This document shows, one piece after another, positions 29,415 through 39,741 of a stretch of DNA of 64,000 bases. Position 1 is the stretch's first letter; each line of letters opens with the position of its first letter. Both the position numbers and the translations under genes were made by a program. The notes beneath the pieces were generated by a model. The model ran no database searches, was not told the origin of the DNA, and saw nothing but the letters and a program-made list of their open reading frames with translations. The stretch lies in NCBI RefSeq assembly GCF_001482405.1, contig NZ_LPXO01000003.1, positions 346,295 through 410,294 on the forward strand, written 5' to 3'. The DNA comes from Pseudoponticoccus marisrubri (lineage in GTDB: Bacteria > Pseudomonadota > Alphaproteobacteria > Rhodobacterales > Rhodobacteraceae).

Positions 29415-29454
29415 GCTTCATAAAACCGTTACATACCTGTCACAAAACCATTGT
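29415..29454 (+). promoter_or_regulatory. Pho-box array upstream of pstS
   Basis: Four 7-mers repeat every 11 bases with 4-base AT-rich spacers: gcttcat-aaaa-ccgttac-atac-ctgtcac-aaaa-ccattgt. The central pair (29426-29443) is the best match to the PhoB consensus CTGTCAT-N4-CTGTCAC. It lies about 80 bases before pstS, the expected place for PhoB activation. The rest of the 306-base gap between phoR and pstS (29219-29414) shows no gene. Confidence 0.8.
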
Positions 29455-29524
29455 CGCAGGCCTGCTAGTGGGCGCTCGAGATCATCACGGGGATGATCCT
29501 ATCCTCTGAATCAGGGAGCAACCT

Positions 29525-30562
29525 ATGACCGTGAAACTGACCGCCTCCGCTCTGGCGATCGCAGCCGTTTCGGCCACCGCCGCCGCCGCACGTGACAACG
29601 TGCAGGTCGCCGGGTCCTCGACCGTTCTGCCCTACGCCTCGATCGTGGCGGAAGCTTTCGGCGAGAACACCGACTTCCCGACGCCCGTCGTCGAGTCGGG
29701 CGGCTCCTCGGCCGGCCTCAAGCGCTTCTGCGAAGGCGTGGGCGAGAACACCATCGACGTAGCCAACGCCTCGCGCGCCATCCGCTCCTCCGAGGTCGAA
29801 GCCTGTGCCGAGAACGGCGTGACCGACATCATCGAGGTCCGCATCGGCTATGACGGCATCGTCTTCGCCAGCCAGCAGGACGGCCCGGCCTTCACCGCCT
29901 TCGAGCCGGCCGACATCTACAACGCCATCGGCAACCAGGTTCTGGTCGACGGTGAACTGCAGGACAACGCCTACAACAGCTGGGCCGAGTTCAACAGCGA
30001 CCTGCCGGACGTGGAAATCGCCATGTTCATCCCCGGCACCAAGCACGGCACGCGTGAAGTCTTCGAGGACAAGGTCCTGCTGGAAGGCTGCGAATCGACC
30101 GGCGCCATGGAAGCCATGATGGAAGCCGGCATGTCCGAGGACGACGCCGAGGATGCCTGCCTCGACGTGCGCACCGACGGCAAGTCGGTCGACATCGACG
30201 GCGACTACACCGAGACCCTGGCGCGCATCGACGCCAACACGAACGGCATCGGCGTGTTCGGCCTGGCGTTCTACGAGAACAACACCGACAAGCTGAAGGT
30301 CGCCACCATGTCCGGCGTGACGCCGAACACCGAGACCATCTCGACCGGCGAATACCCGGTGTCGCGCCCGCTGTTCTTCTACGTCAAGAAGGCGCATATC
30401 GGCGTGATCCCCGGCCTGAAGGAATACGCCCAGTTCTTCGTCGCCGACGAGATCGCCGGCCCGAACGGCCCGCTGTCCAACTACGGCCTCGTCGCCGACC
30501 CCGAGCTGGCCGAGACTCAGGCCGCCGTGGCCAACGAAGAGACCATGGGCGAAGGCATGTAA
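29525..30562 (+). CDS. pstS: Phosphate ABC transporter periplasmic binding protein PstS
   Basis: High-affinity phosphate binding protein, 345 residues, with a signal peptide MTVKLTASALAIAAVSATAA (cleavage near residue 22). Phosphate-site loops are VAGSSTVLPYASIVAEAF, ESGGSSAGLKRFCEG and NASRAIRSSEVEAC. The chain is acidic and Cys-containing, as in the longer alphaproteobacterial PstS group. A Pho-box array precedes it and a strong hairpin follows, so it is likely the most abundant product of the operon. Confidence 0.96.
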   Translation: MTVKLTASALAIAAVSATAAAARDNVQVAGSSTVLPYASIVAEAFGENTDFPTPVVESGGSSAGLKRFCEGVGENTIDVANASRAIRSSEVEACAENGVTDIIEVRIGYDGIVFASQQDGPAFTAFEPADIYNAIGNQVLVDGELQDNAYNSWAEFNSDLPDVEIAMFIPGTKHGTREVFEDKVLLEGCESTGAMEAMMEAGMSEDDAEDACLDVRTDGKSVDIDGDYTETLARIDANTNGIGVFGLAFYENNTDKLKVATMSGVTPNTETISTGEYPVSRPLFFYVKKAHIGVIPGLKEYAQFFVADEIAGPNGPLSNYGLVADPELAETQAAVANEETMGEGM

Positions 30563-30587
30563 GTCAGGCCCCTGGCCCGAATGCCAC

Positions 30588-30622
30588 GGGGGCGGCATAT
30601 TCCGCCGCCCCCTTTTCCTTTT
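30588..30622 (+). terminator. Attenuator-type terminator between pstS and pstC
   Basis: A 9-bp stem gggggcggc/gccgccccc (30588-30596 and 30604-30612) with a 7-base loop is followed by ttttcctttt. Partial read-through would give less pstC-phoB message than pstS message. Confidence 0.85.
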
Positions 30623-30657
30623 AGGACCTTTCCACAACCAAGACTGACGGGGGGCAC

Positions 30658-32130
30658 ATGCCTTTACTCTGGCTATTCCTGATCGTGCTGGCGATCGCGG
30701 CGGTCGGCTACGTGCTGGGCCGGTCGCGTGCCCTTCAGAGCGCCGGTGGCGACAGCCGCGACCTGCATTCGCTGCCATCCTATTACGGCACCAATGTCGC
30801 GATGAAGGCGGCCGTGCCCGCCTTTCTGCTGATGCTGGTCTGGCTGCTGGTCCAGCCGCTCTACATCAACACCGTGATCTCGGGCGCGATCCCCGACAGC
30901 GCCATCAGTGACGGGGCGAACCTGGGCCTGGTGATGTCCGAGGTGCGCCGCACCGCAGAAGGGCTCGACGCGCTGGTGGCCGCGGGCGAGATGACCGAGG
31001 CGTTCGCGCGCAGCGCCCGGGCCGATCTGGGCGACATCACCCAGCGCCTGCAGGATGCCGGGCAGATCGTGACCTCCGAGGTCACGCAACCGATCCTGCG
31101 CGCCGCGCAGGATTACCGCGTAATGAACGCCACGGGCAGCCTGCTGATGAGCGGCGCGGTGATCGTGCTGTCGCTGGCAGGCCTGCTCTGGGGCCTGCGT
31201 GAAAGCCAGGCCGCCTTCCGCGCCCGCAACGTGGTCGAGGCCGGGGTGCGCGCGCTGCTGATCGCGGCCGCCTCGATCGCGATCCTGACCACGATCGGCA
31301 TCGTGCTGTCGCTGGTCTTCAACACGATCGAGTTCTTCCGCCTCTACCCGGCCTCGGATTTCTTCTTCGGGCTGGAATGGGCGCCGTCCTTCTCGGGGCG
31401 CGGCGGCTCGTCCGAGCTGGGCGTGATCCCGCTGCTCTGGGGGACGTTCTACATCTCGATCGTGGCGCTGCTGGTGGCGGTGCCGATCGGGCTTTTTGCG
31501 GCGATCTACCTGTCGGAATACGCCTCGCGCCGGGTGCGCGGCATCGCCAAGCCGATGCTCGAGGTGCTGGCCGGCATCCCCACCATCGTCTACGGCCTTT
31601 TCGCGCTGCTGACGGTCGGCCCGCTGCTGCTCTCGGTCTTCGGCCGCGAGGGGCTTGGCTGGATGCAGGCGGGCACCGCGGTGATGACCGCGGGCATCGT
31701 GATGGGCATCATGCTGATCCCCTTCGTCAGCTCGCTGTCCGACGACATCATCAACGCCGTGCCGCAGGCCATGCGTGACGGCTCCTACGGGCTGGGCGCC
31801 ACCAAGTCCGAGACCATCAAGCAGGTCGTGCTGCCCGCCGCGCTGCCGGGGATCGTGGGCGCGATCCTGCTGGCCGCCAGCCGCGCCATCGGCGAGACCA
31901 TGATCGTGGTGCTGGGGGCAGGGGCCGCGGCACGGCTCAGCCTCAACCCGTTCGAGGCGATGACCACCGTCACCGCCAAGATCGTCAGCCAGCTGACCGG
32001 CGATGCCGATTTCGCCTCGCCCGAGGCGCTGGTCGCCTTTGCCCTGGGCATGACCCTCTTCGTCATCACGCTGGGGCTGAACGTCTTCGCCCTCTACATC
32101 GTGCGCAAATACCGGGAGCAGTACGAATGA
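30658..32130 (+). CDS. pstC: Phosphate ABC transporter permease PstC
   Basis: A 490-residue inner-membrane permease, longer than E. coli PstC (319). The extra N-terminal part has two spans and a coiled region (about residues 70-150) before the conserved permease domain. That domain includes GLFAAIYLSEYASRRVRGIA, LEVLAGIPTIVYGLFALLTV and the loop YGLGATKSETIKQVVLPAAL. The extended form is normal for alphaproteobacteria. It overlaps pstA by 4 bases. Confidence 0.95.
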   Translation: MPLLWLFLIVLAIAAVGYVLGRSRALQSAGGDSRDLHSLPSYYGTNVAMKAAVPAFLLMLVWLLVQPLYINTVISGAIPDSAISDGANLGLVMSEVRRTAEGLDALVAAGEMTEAFARSARADLGDITQRLQDAGQIVTSEVTQPILRAAQDYRVMNATGSLLMSGAVIVLSLAGLLWGLRESQAAFRARNVVEAGVRALLIAAASIAILTTIGIVLSLVFNTIEFFRLYPASDFFFGLEWAPSFSGRGGSSELGVIPLLWGTFYISIVALLVAVPIGLFAAIYLSEYASRRVRGIAKPMLEVLAGIPTIVYGLFALLTVGPLLLSVFGREGLGWMQAGTAVMTAGIVMGIMLIPFVSSLSDDIINAVPQAMRDGSYGLGATKSETIKQVVLPAALPGIVGAILLAASRAIGETMIVVLGAGAAARLSLNPFEAMTTVTAKIVSQLTGDADFASPEALVAFALGMTLFVITLGLNVFALYIVRKYREQYE

Positions 32131-33461
32131 CCGACGCAAGCATGCAGGGCGGCGCGGCCGCTCCGTCGCGGAAAAGCTCGATCCACACGATCGACGCACG
32201 CACGAAAAAGCGCAACGCCGCCGAGGCCCGGTTCAAGGCCTATGGCCTGGCGGCCATCCTGGTCGGCCTGTTCTTCCTGGTGGTGCTGGCCGTCTCTATC
32301 GTGCGCAACGGCCTGCCGGCCTTCACCGAGACCACGGTCGACCTGGAATTCGTGCTGACCGAAGAACAGTACCAGGAGGCCGAGGGCACGCTGTTCAAGA
32401 CCGCCGCCTATACCGATTTCTTCATCGCCGGGCTGCGCGAGCAGCTGGTGGAGGACGGTGTCGAGGTGGCCTTCGACGAGGACGCGATCGAACGCATCCT
32501 CGGCAAGGTGGGCGGCAACCTGCGCGAATTCTACCGCGCGAACGAGGACAAGCTGGGCGAGCCGGTAAGCTTCACCATGTCCGCCTCGTCGCGGGTCGAT
32601 GGCTACATGAACGGCCGCGTGACGCGTGACGGGCTGGAGGACAGCCGCTTCCTGATGGCAACGGATCTCGATCTCGTCGACGTGCTGCGCGATGCCGGCA
32701 TCATCACCCAGAGCTTCAACTGGAACTTCATCACCGGCGCCGATTCCGGCGTGGACAACCCCGGCGGCGCGGGCATCGGCGCCTCGGTCGTGGGCTCGTT
32801 CTTCATGATGATCGTGGTGCTGGTCCTGTCGCTGCCCATCGGCGTGGCCGCCTCGATCTATCTCGAGGAATTCGCGCCGCAGAACCGCTTCACCGACCTG
32901 ATCGAGGTGAACATCTCGAACCTGGCCGCGGTGCCCTCGATCGTCTTCGGCATCCTGGGCCTGGCCGTGTTCATCCAGTTCATGCACCTGCCGCAATCGG
33001 CGCCGCTGGTCGGCGGTCTGGTGCTGACGCTGATGACGCTGCCCACGATCATCATCTCGACCCGCGCCTCGCTGAAATCCGTGCCGCCCTCGATCCGCGA
33101 CGCGGCGCTGGGGGTGGGCGCGTCCAAGATGCAGGCCGTGTTCCACCACGTGCTGCCGCTGGCCATGCCGGGCATCCTGACCGGCACGATCATCGGCCTG
33201 GCCCAGGCACTGGGCGAGACCGCGCCGCTCCTGCTGATCGGCATGGTGGGCTTCGTCGCCCGCGGCTATCCCGACGGGTTCGTCGGCGGCTTCACCGAGG
33301 CCAACTCGGCCATGCCGGCGCAGATCTACACCTGGGCCGCGCGCGCCGATGTCAGCTTCTACGAGAAGGCCTGGGGCGGGATCATCATCCTGCTGCTCTT
33401 CCTGCTGACCATGAACATCATCGCCATCATCCTGCGTCGCCGGTTCGAGCGTCGCTGGTAA
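32127..33461 (+). CDS. pstA: Phosphate ABC transporter permease PstA
   Basis: A 444-residue permease. An N-terminal segment, one span at about residues 42-62 and a long extracytoplasmic insert (about 70-210) precede the permease core, with [40 protein letters not shown] and the ATPase-contacting [20 protein letters not shown]. The insert is absent from enteric PstA (296 residues). The start overlaps the pstC stop (ATGA). Confidence 0.95.
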   Translation: MTDASMQGGAAAPSRKSSIHTIDARTKKRNAAEARFKAYGLAAILVGLFFLVVLAVSIVRNGLPAFTETTVDLEFVLTEEQYQEAEGTLFKTAAYTDFFIAGLREQLVEDGVEVAFDEDAIERILGKVGGNLREFYRANEDKLGEPVSFTMSASSRVDGYMNGRVTRDGLEDSRFLMATDLDLVDVLRDAGIITQSFNWNFITGADSGVDNPGGAGIGASVVGSFFMMIVVLVLSLPIGVAASIYLEEFAPQNRFTDLIEVNISNLAAVPSIVFGILGLAVFIQFMHLPQSAPLVGGLVLTLMTLPTIIISTRASLKSVPPSIRDAALGVGASKMQAVFHHVLPLAMPGILTGTIIGLAQALGETAPLLLIGMVGFVARGYPDGFVGGFTEANSAMPAQIYTWAARADVSFYEKAWGGIIILLLFLLTMNIIAIILRRRFERRW

Positions 33462-33507
33462 GCCGACCCCCATCCGGCCTATACCCGCGCCTGAGAGGAA
33501 CTCACCC

Positions 33508-34305
33508 ATGTACGACGCACCGAATACGGAATTGCACGTGACACAGAACGACATCAAGATCGCCGCACGCAAGGTGCAGGTCTATTACGGCGACACCCAT
33601 GCCATCAAGGACGTGGATGTCGACATCGAGGACAAGACCGTGACCGCCTTCATCGGCCCGTCGGGCTGCGGCAAGTCCACCTTCCTGCGCTGCATCAACC
33701 GGATGAACGACACGATCGACATCTGCCGCGTCGAGGGCGACATCCAGATCGACGGCGAGGACATCTACGACAAGCGCGTCGACCCGGTCCAGCTGCGCGC
33801 CAAGGTGGGCATGGTCTTCCAGAAGCCCAACCCGTTCCCCAAGTCGATCTACGACAACATCGCCTACGGGCCCAAGATCCACGGGCTGGCCAAGAACAAG
33901 GCCGATCTCGACGAGATCGTCGAGAAGGCGCTGCGCCGCGGCGCCATCTGGGACGAGGTCAAGGACCGGCTGCACGCGCCCGGCACCGGCCTGTCCGGCG
34001 GCCAGCAGCAGCGCCTGTGCATCGCCCGCGCCGTGGCCACCGAACCCGAGGTGTTGCTGATGGACGAGCCCTGCTCGGCGCTCGACCCGATCGCCACCGC
34101 GCAGGTCGAAGAGCTGATCGACGAGCTCAAGCAGAACTACTCGGTCGTGATCGTCACGCACTCCATGCAGCAGGCCGCCCGGGTCAGCCAGAAGACCGCC
34201 TTCTTCCACCTCGGCCATCTGGTGGAATACGGCGAGACCGGCAAGATCTTCACCAATCCCGAGGACACCCGCACCGAAAGCTACATCACCGGACGGATCG
34301 GCTGA
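33508..34305 (+). CDS. pstB: Phosphate ABC transporter ATP-binding protein PstB
   Basis: A 265-residue ATPase that drives phosphate uptake. Walker [13 protein letters not shown] is at residues 50-61; [20 protein letters not shown] is the PstB-specific Q-loop segment. The signature reads [20 protein letters not shown] and Walker [22 protein letters not shown] ribosome site lies upstream. The phoU gene begins 1 base after its stop. Confidence 0.97.
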   Translation: MYDAPNTELHVTQNDIKIAARKVQVYYGDTHAIKDVDVDIEDKTVTAFIGPSGCGKSTFLRCINRMNDTIDICRVEGDIQIDGEDIYDKRVDPVQLRAKVGMVFQKPNPFPKSIYDNIAYGPKIHGLAKNKADLDEIVEKALRRGAIWDEVKDRLHAPGTGLSGGQQQRLCIARAVATEPEVLLMDEPCSALDPIATAQVEELIDELKQNYSVVIVTHSMQQAARVSQKTAFFHLGHLVEYGETGKIFTNPEDTRTESYITGRIG

Positions 34306-34306
34306 C

Positions 34307-35050
34307 ATGAGCGACGAACTCACCAACCACATCGCAAGTGCCTTCGACCGCGACCTCGAAGGCATCCAGGCCCAGATCATGAAGATGGGCGGGCTGGCCG
34401 AGGTCGCCATCATGCAGGCCGCCACCTCGCTCGAGACCCGCGACGAGGAACTGGCCCAGAAGGTGCGCCGCGGGGACGCGGCCATCGACGCGCTGGAGGA
34501 GGCGCTGAACGAGGAGGCCGCCCGCGTCATCGCGCTGCGCGCGCCGACCGCGACCGACCTGCGCGTGGTGCTGTCGGTCATGCGCATGTCATCGAACCTC
34601 GAACGCATCGGCGATCTCAGCAAGAACATCGCCAAGCGCACCGGCGTGCTGATCCAGATGCAGCCCATCGGCAGCACGGCCGCCTCGCTGCGCCGCATGG
34701 CGCGCGAGGTCGAGCTGATGCTCTCGGACGCGCTCGACGCCTATATCCAGCGCGACGAGGCGCTGGCCCTCGACGTGATCGAGCGCGACCGCGACGTGGA
34801 CCAGATGTACAACACGCTGTTCCGCGAGTTCCTGACCTTCATGCTCGAGGATCCGCGCAACATCACCGCCTGCATGCACCTGCATTTCATCGCCAAGAAC
34901 ATCGAGCGCATGGGCGACCACGTCACCGCGATCTCCGAGCAGGTGGTCTTCCTGACCTCCGGGCGCAAGCCGGAGGAGGCCCGCGTCAAGGAGGATCGCA
35001 CCTCCTCGGATGCACGGCTGAGCCCCGAGCTCGACCAGGACGGAGAGTGA
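34307..35050 (+). CDS. phoU: Phosphate signalling protein PhoU
   Basis: A 247-residue protein made of two three-helix bundles. Conserved metal-site motifs are EEALNEEAARVIALRAPTAT and LSVMRMSSNLERIGDLSKNI in the first repeat, and HLHFIAKNIERMGDHVTAIS in the second. PhoU joins the Pst transporter to PhoR and represses the Pho regulon when phosphate is plentiful. The C-terminal tail is charged and probably flexible. Confidence 0.96.
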   Translation: MSDELTNHIASAFDRDLEGIQAQIMKMGGLAEVAIMQAATSLETRDEELAQKVRRGDAAIDALEEALNEEAARVIALRAPTATDLRVVLSVMRMSSNLERIGDLSKNIAKRTGVLIQMQPIGSTAASLRRMAREVELMLSDALDAYIQRDEALALDVIERDRDVDQMYNTLFREFLTFMLEDPRNITACMHLHFIAKNIERMGDHVTAISEQVVFLTSGRKPEEARVKEDRTSSDARLSPELDQDGE

Positions 35051-35054
35051 CACG

Positions 35055-35744
35055 ATGCCCGCAGACCAGCCCACGGTGCTCGTGGTCGAGGACGAGGCCG
35101 CGCAACGCGAGGTCCTGAGCTACAATCTCGAGGCCGAGGGATTCCGCGTCGCCCGCGCCGAGAACGGCGAGGAGGCGTTGGTTCTCATCGACGAGGAAAA
35201 CCCCGACATCATCGTGCTGGACTGGATGCTGCCCAATGTCTCGGGGATCGAGGTCTGCCGGCAGATCAAGACCCGGCCCGAGACACGCAACGTGCCCATC
35301 ATCATGCTCTCGGCCCGCTCGGAAGAGGTGGACCGCGTGCGCGGGCTGGAGACCGGCGCCGATGACTACGTGGTCAAGCCCTACTCGGTGGTCGAGCTGA
35401 TGGCCCGGGTGCGCGCGCAGCTGCGCCGCGCGCGCCCGGCCGCGGCAGGGCTGCGACTGGAATACGAGGACATCGTGCTGGACAGCGAGACCCACCGCGT
35501 GACCCGCGCGGGCAGCGCGCTGAAACTGGGCCCGACCGAGTTCCGCCTGCTGACCACCTTCATGGAAAAGCCCGGCCGCGTCTGGTCGCGCGAACAGCTG
35601 CTCGACCGGGTCTGGGGGCGCGACATCTATGTCGACACGCGCACCGTGGATGTCCATATCGGCCGGCTGCGCAAGGCGCTCTGCCAGCATGGCGGCACCG
35701 ATCCGCTGCGCACCGTGCGCGGCGCCGGCTACGCGCTGGGCTGA
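35055..35744 (+). CDS. phoB: Phosphate regulon response regulator PhoB
   Basis: A 229-residue OmpR/PhoB-type regulator. The receiver domain has its phospho-acceptor Asp at residue 56 (VLDWMLPNVSG) and the conserved Lys at 108 (VVKPYS). The winged-helix domain contains LKLGPTEFRLLTTFMEKPGR, RTVDVHIGRLRKAL and RTVRGAGYALG. It would bind the Pho-box array before pstS. It is the last gene of the operon and is followed by a 24-base perfect palindrome. Confidence 0.97.
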   Translation: MPADQPTVLVVEDEAAQREVLSYNLEAEGFRVARAENGEEALVLIDEENPDIIVLDWMLPNVSGIEVCRQIKTRPETRNVPIIMLSARSEEVDRVRGLETGADDYVVKPYSVVELMARVRAQLRRARPAAAGLRLEYEDIVLDSETHRVTRAGSALKLGPTEFRLLTTFMEKPGRVWSREQLLDRVWGRDIYVDTRTVDVHIGRLRKALCQHGGTDPLRTVRGAGYALG

Positions 35745-35760
35745 CCGGCACCAAAAGCGC

Positions 35761-35784
35761 CCAAGCCGCTTCGAAGCGGCTTGG
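35761..35784. repeat. Perfect 24-base palindrome after phoB
   Basis: The palindrome ccaagccgcttcgaagcggc ttgg begins 16 bases after the phoB stop. It has the ttcgaa centre seen at 19315-19410 and can form a 10-bp hairpin, so it probably marks the end of the pst-pho transcript. The rest of the 318-base gap to coxG holds no gene, only two further palindromes. Confidence 0.8.
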
Positions 35785-35891
35785 ACCGTCGCGCCGGCCC
35801 GGTCGTGCCGCCCCGTGACAAGGCCTTGACGCGCCGCGTTTTCTCGGCAGACTGAGGGTCGAGTGGAGGAGCGCGGTCGTGACCTGGCGGA

Positions 35892-35936
35892 CAAATTTCT
35901 TCGAAGAAATTTGCAAGAATTTTCGAAAATTCTTGC
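35892..35936. repeat. Two adjacent AT-rich perfect palindromes
   Basis: Two perfect palindromes with ttcgaa centres, 35892-35913 (22 bases) and 35913-35936 (24 bases), share one base. Their centres are 22 bases apart. Their arms are AT-rich (aaatttctt, aagaatttt) in otherwise GC-rich DNA, unlike the GC-rich palindromes elsewhere in the window. They lie 127 bases before coxG, so an operator or promoter-proximal role is possible besides termination. Confidence 0.8.
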
Positions 35937-36062
35937 GCGCCCCCGGCCCGGACCGCGGGGCAGGGGTGTCGGCTGTCAGCCCCTGGCATGTCGCGGGGCT
36001 CCACCGGTTTGCCCTGCGCGGGCCCTGCGCCTAGTCTGGCGCCGAAAGTGAGGACATGACCC

Positions 36063-36584
36063 ATGCAGATGAGCGATTCCCGTACCATCCAGGCCCCGCG
36101 CGACATGGTCTGGCAGGCCATCCTCGATCCCGAGGTGCTCAAGGCCTGCGTGCCGGGCTGCACCGAGTTGACCGGCACGCCCGAGGACGGGTTCGATGCC
36201 GTGGTGGTGCAGAAGGTCGGCCCGGTGAAGGCCACCTTCAAGGGCCATGTCACGCTTTCCGAGATGGACAAGCCCGAAAAGCTGCGACTGTCGGGTGAGG
36301 GCAAGGGCGGGGCTGCCGGCTTCGCCAAGGGCGGCGCCGACGTGACCCTGACCGAGGTCGAGGAGGGCACGCTCTTGTCCTACGAGGTCGAGGCCAAGGT
36401 GGGTGGCAAGCTGGCGCAGCTGGGCAGCCGCATCATCGACGGCTTCGCCAAGAAGATGGCCGACCAGTTCTTCCAGAACTTCCAGGACGCGATCGAGGGG
36501 CCCTCGGACCCAGAGGAGGCTCCGGAGGTCGAGAGCGGCGACGGCCACAAGAAGGGCTGGTTCAAGCGCATGGTCTCGGGCTGA
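36063..36584 (+). CDS. coxG: Carbon monoxide dehydrogenase subunit G-like (CoxG, SRPBCC fold)
   Basis: A 173-residue protein. The SRPBCC domain fills about residues 5-145, with RTIQAPRDMVWQAILDPEVL and KACVPGCTELTGTPEDGFDA at the start and AQLGSRIIDGFAKKMADQFF at the end. The short C-terminal tail (KKGWFKRMVSG) is basic and amphipathic. CoxG has been described as a membrane anchor or menaquinone carrier for CO dehydrogenases. It leads coxG-coxS-coxL-coxM. An ATG at 36069 is an alternative start. Confidence 0.9.
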   Translation: MQMSDSRTIQAPRDMVWQAILDPEVLKACVPGCTELTGTPEDGFDAVVVQKVGPVKATFKGHVTLSEMDKPEKLRLSGEGKGGAAGFAKGGADVTLTEVEEGTLLSYEVEAKVGGKLAQLGSRIIDGFAKKMADQFFQNFQDAIEGPSDPEEAPEVESGDGHKKGWFKRMVSG

Positions 36585-36659
36585 GCCCGGCCGAACAGGA
36601 CACCCGGCCGGCCCGCCACCATGCGGGCCCGGCCTGACAGGATTTCAAGGAGGGAAATG

Positions 36660-37145
<486 letters not shown>

Positions 37146-37285
37146 CGCCGCCCCACTGACCGGCCGGCCCGCCGCGGGAGAGGGCGGCAGGCCGGGCCGG
37201 ATGTCTCGAAGACGGGGCCGGTATGGTCCGGCCCTGCAATGACGAGGGCAGGCGGCGCAGCCCGACCTGCAGGGAGGAGAAAGAC

Positions 37286-39649
37286 ATGCCGAAGGATCAT
37301 GGCATCGGCGCAAGCCCGAAGCGGCGCGAGGACGTGCGCTTCCTGACCGGGGCCGGTCAGTACACGGATGACATCAACGTCTACGGGCAGACCTACGTGC
37401 ATTTCCTGCGCTCCGACGTGGCGCATGGCAGGATCAACAGCGTGAACACCGAGGTGGCCAGCGCCATGCCGGGCGTGGTGCGCATCTTCACCGGGGCCGA
37501 TTTCGACGGCATCGGCGGGCTGCCCTGCGGCTGGCAGGTGACCGACAAGCATGGCGAGCCGATGAAGGAGCCCGCTCACCCGGTGCTGGCGCAGGGCAAG
37601 GTGCGCCATGTGGGCGACCCGATCGCCGCCGTCGTGGCCGAGAGCCTCGAGGAGGCGCGCAATGCCGCCGAGGCCATCGAGGTGGATATCGAGGAACTGC
37701 CCGCGGCGGTGAACATGAAGGCCGCCTTGGCCGAGGGCGCCCCCAAGGTGCATGACGATTTGTCCGACAATCTCTGCTACGACTGGCAGTTCGGCTCGGA
37801 CCAGGCCGATGTGGACGCGGCCTTCGAGAAGGCGGCGCATGTCACCACGTTGGAGCTGGTGAACAACCGGCTCGTGGCCAACCCGATGGAGCCGCGCGTC
37901 GCCCTGGGCGATTACAGCCGCGCCAATGACGAGAGCACGCTCTACACCACCAGCCAGAACCCGCATGTGATCCGGCTGCTGATGGGGGCCTTCGTGCTGG
38001 GCATCCCCGAGCACAAGCTGCGCGTGGTGGCGCCCGATGTGGGGGGCGGTTTCGGCACCAAGATCTTTCACTATGCCGAGGAGGCGTTCTGCACCTTCGC
38101 GGCGCGCCAGATCAACCGGCCAGTCAAGTGGACCTCGACCCGCTCCGAGGCCTTCATGTCCGACGCCCATGGCCGCGATCACGTGACGAAGATCGAGCTG
38201 GCGCTCGATGCCGAGAACAATTTCATCGGGCTGCGCACCGACACGCTGGCCAATATGGGCGCCTACCTGTCGACCTTCTCCTCGTCGGTGCCGACCTGGC
38301 TGCACGGCACGCTGATGGCGGGCAATTACAAGACCCCGGCCATCCAGGTGAACGTCAAGGCGGTCTTCACCAACACCGTGCCGGTGGATGCCTATCGCGG
38401 GGCCGGGCGCCCCGAGGCGACCTTCCAGCTGGAACGCCTGGTCGACAAGGCCGCGCGTGAGCTGGGTGTCGATCCGATCGCGCTGCGCCGGCAGAACTTC
38501 ATCACCAGCTTCCCCTACGAGACCCCGGTCGCCGTGGCCTATGACACGGGCGATTACGTGGCGACCATGGACAAGCTGGAAGAGATGATCGACCGCGCGG
38601 GCTTCGACGCGCGCCGCAAGGAGAGCGAGGCCAAGGGCAAGCTGCGGGGCCTCGGCATCAACTGCTATATCGAGGCCTGCGGCATCGCGCCGTCGAACCT
38701 CGTCGGGCAGCTGGGGGCGCGCGCGGGCCTCTATGACGCGGCCACCGTGCGGGTGAATGCCACCGGCTCGATCAGCGTCATGGTCGGCGCGCATTCCCAC
38801 GGGCAGGGGCACGAGACCGCCTTCCCGCAGGTCGTGGCCGAGATGCTGGGCATCGACGAATCGATGATCGACATCGTGCATGGCGACAGCTCCAAGATCC
38901 CCTTCGGCATGGGCACCTACGGCTCGCGCAGCCTTGCGGTCTGCGGCTCGGCCATGGTGCGCGCGACCGAGAAGATCATCAACAAGGCCAAGAAGATCGC
39001 GGGCCACCTGCTCGAGGCCTCCGAGGCCGATATCGAGCTGAAGGACGGCCAGTTCACCGTGGCCGGCACCGACAAGTCGGTGGCCTGGGGTGACGTGACG
39101 CTGGCCGCCTACGTGCCGCACAACTACCCGCTCGAGGATATCGAGCCGGGGCTGGAAGAGACCGCCTTCTACGATCCGTCCAACTTCACCTATCCCGCCG
39201 GCGCCTATGCCTGCGAGGTCGAGCTGGACCCCGAGACCGGAAAGGTCACGATCGAACGCTTTGCCGCGGCGGATGATTTCGGCAACGTGGTCAACCCGAT
39301 GATCGTCGAGGGGCAGGTGCATGGCGGGCTGGCCCAGGGCATCGGGCAGGCGCTGCTCGAGACCTGTTCCTATGACGAGGACGGCCAGCTTCTGTCGGCC
39401 TCCTACATGGATTACGCCATGCCGCGCGCCGATGATGTGCCGTTCTACGCGGTCGACCATTCCTGTGCCACGCCCTGTACGCACAACCCGCTGGGGGTGA
39501 AGGGCTGCGGCGAGGCCGGGGCGATCGGCTCGCCGCCGGCGGTGGTCAACGCGGTGATCGACGCGCTGCATTCCGGCGGCCACACGCAGGTGACCCATAT
39601 CGACATGCCCGTCTCGCCCGGACGCGTCTGGGCGGCGATGCACGGCTGA
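37286..39649 (+). CDS. coxL: Form II CO dehydrogenase-type molybdopterin subunit (CoxL-like)
   Basis: A 787-residue Mo-binding catalytic subunit of the xanthine oxidase family. The active-site loop reads [20 protein letters not shown] (near residue 370), the AYRGAGR of form II. Genuine form I CO dehydrogenase has AYRCSFR with the Cu-binding Cys, which is missing here. The molybdopterin motifs [38 protein letters not shown] and the C-terminal Glu in [20 protein letters not shown] are kept. The substrate may therefore not be CO. The start at 37286 follows GGGAGGA (37272-37278). Confidence 0.93.
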   Translation: MPKDHGIGASPKRREDVRFLTGAGQYTDDINVYGQTYVHFLRSDVAHGRINSVNTEVASAMPGVVRIFTGADFDGIGGLPCGWQVTDKHGEPMKEPAHPVLAQGKVRHVGDPIAAVVAESLEEARNAAEAIEVDIEELPAAVNMKAALAEGAPKVHDDLSDNLCYDWQFGSDQADVDAAFEKAAHVTTLELVNNRLVANPMEPRVALGDYSRANDESTLYTTSQNPHVIRLLMGAFVLGIPEHKLRVVAPDVGGGFGTKIFHYAEEAFCTFAARQINRPVKWTSTRSEAFMSDAHGRDHVTKIELALDAENNFIGLRTDTLANMGAYLSTFSSSVPTWLHGTLMAGNYKTPAIQVNVKAVFTNTVPVDAYRGAGRPEATFQLERLVDKAARELGVDPIALRRQNFITSFPYETPVAVAYDTGDYVATMDKLEEMIDRAGFDARRKESEAKGKLRGLGINCYIEACGIAPSNLVGQLGARAGLYDAATVRVNATGSISVMVGAHSHGQGHETAFPQVVAEMLGIDESMIDIVHGDSSKIPFGMGTYGSRSLAVCGSAMVRATEKIINKAKKIAGHLLEASEADIELKDGQFTVAGTDKSVAWGDVTLAAYVPHNYPLEDIEPGLEETAFYDPSNFTYPAGAYACEVELDPETGKVTIERFAAADDFGNVVNPMIVEGQVHGGLAQGIGQALLETCSYDEDGQLLSASYMDYAMPRADDVPFYAVDHSCATPCTHNPLGVKGCGEAGAIGSPPAVVNAVIDALHSGGHTQVTHIDMPVSPGRVWAAMHG

Positions 39650-39741
39650 ACACAGCCCGGCCCTCTTCCCGTCATGGGGAGGGGGCATCCGTGCGCGGGG
39701 CAGGGCCTCGCGCCATGAACGGGAACAACAGGAGAGACGAG

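Noticed and set aside
35863..36051. 62-codon plus frame between phoB and coxG
   Set aside because: It runs through both palindromes 35892-35936 and has no plausible sequence.
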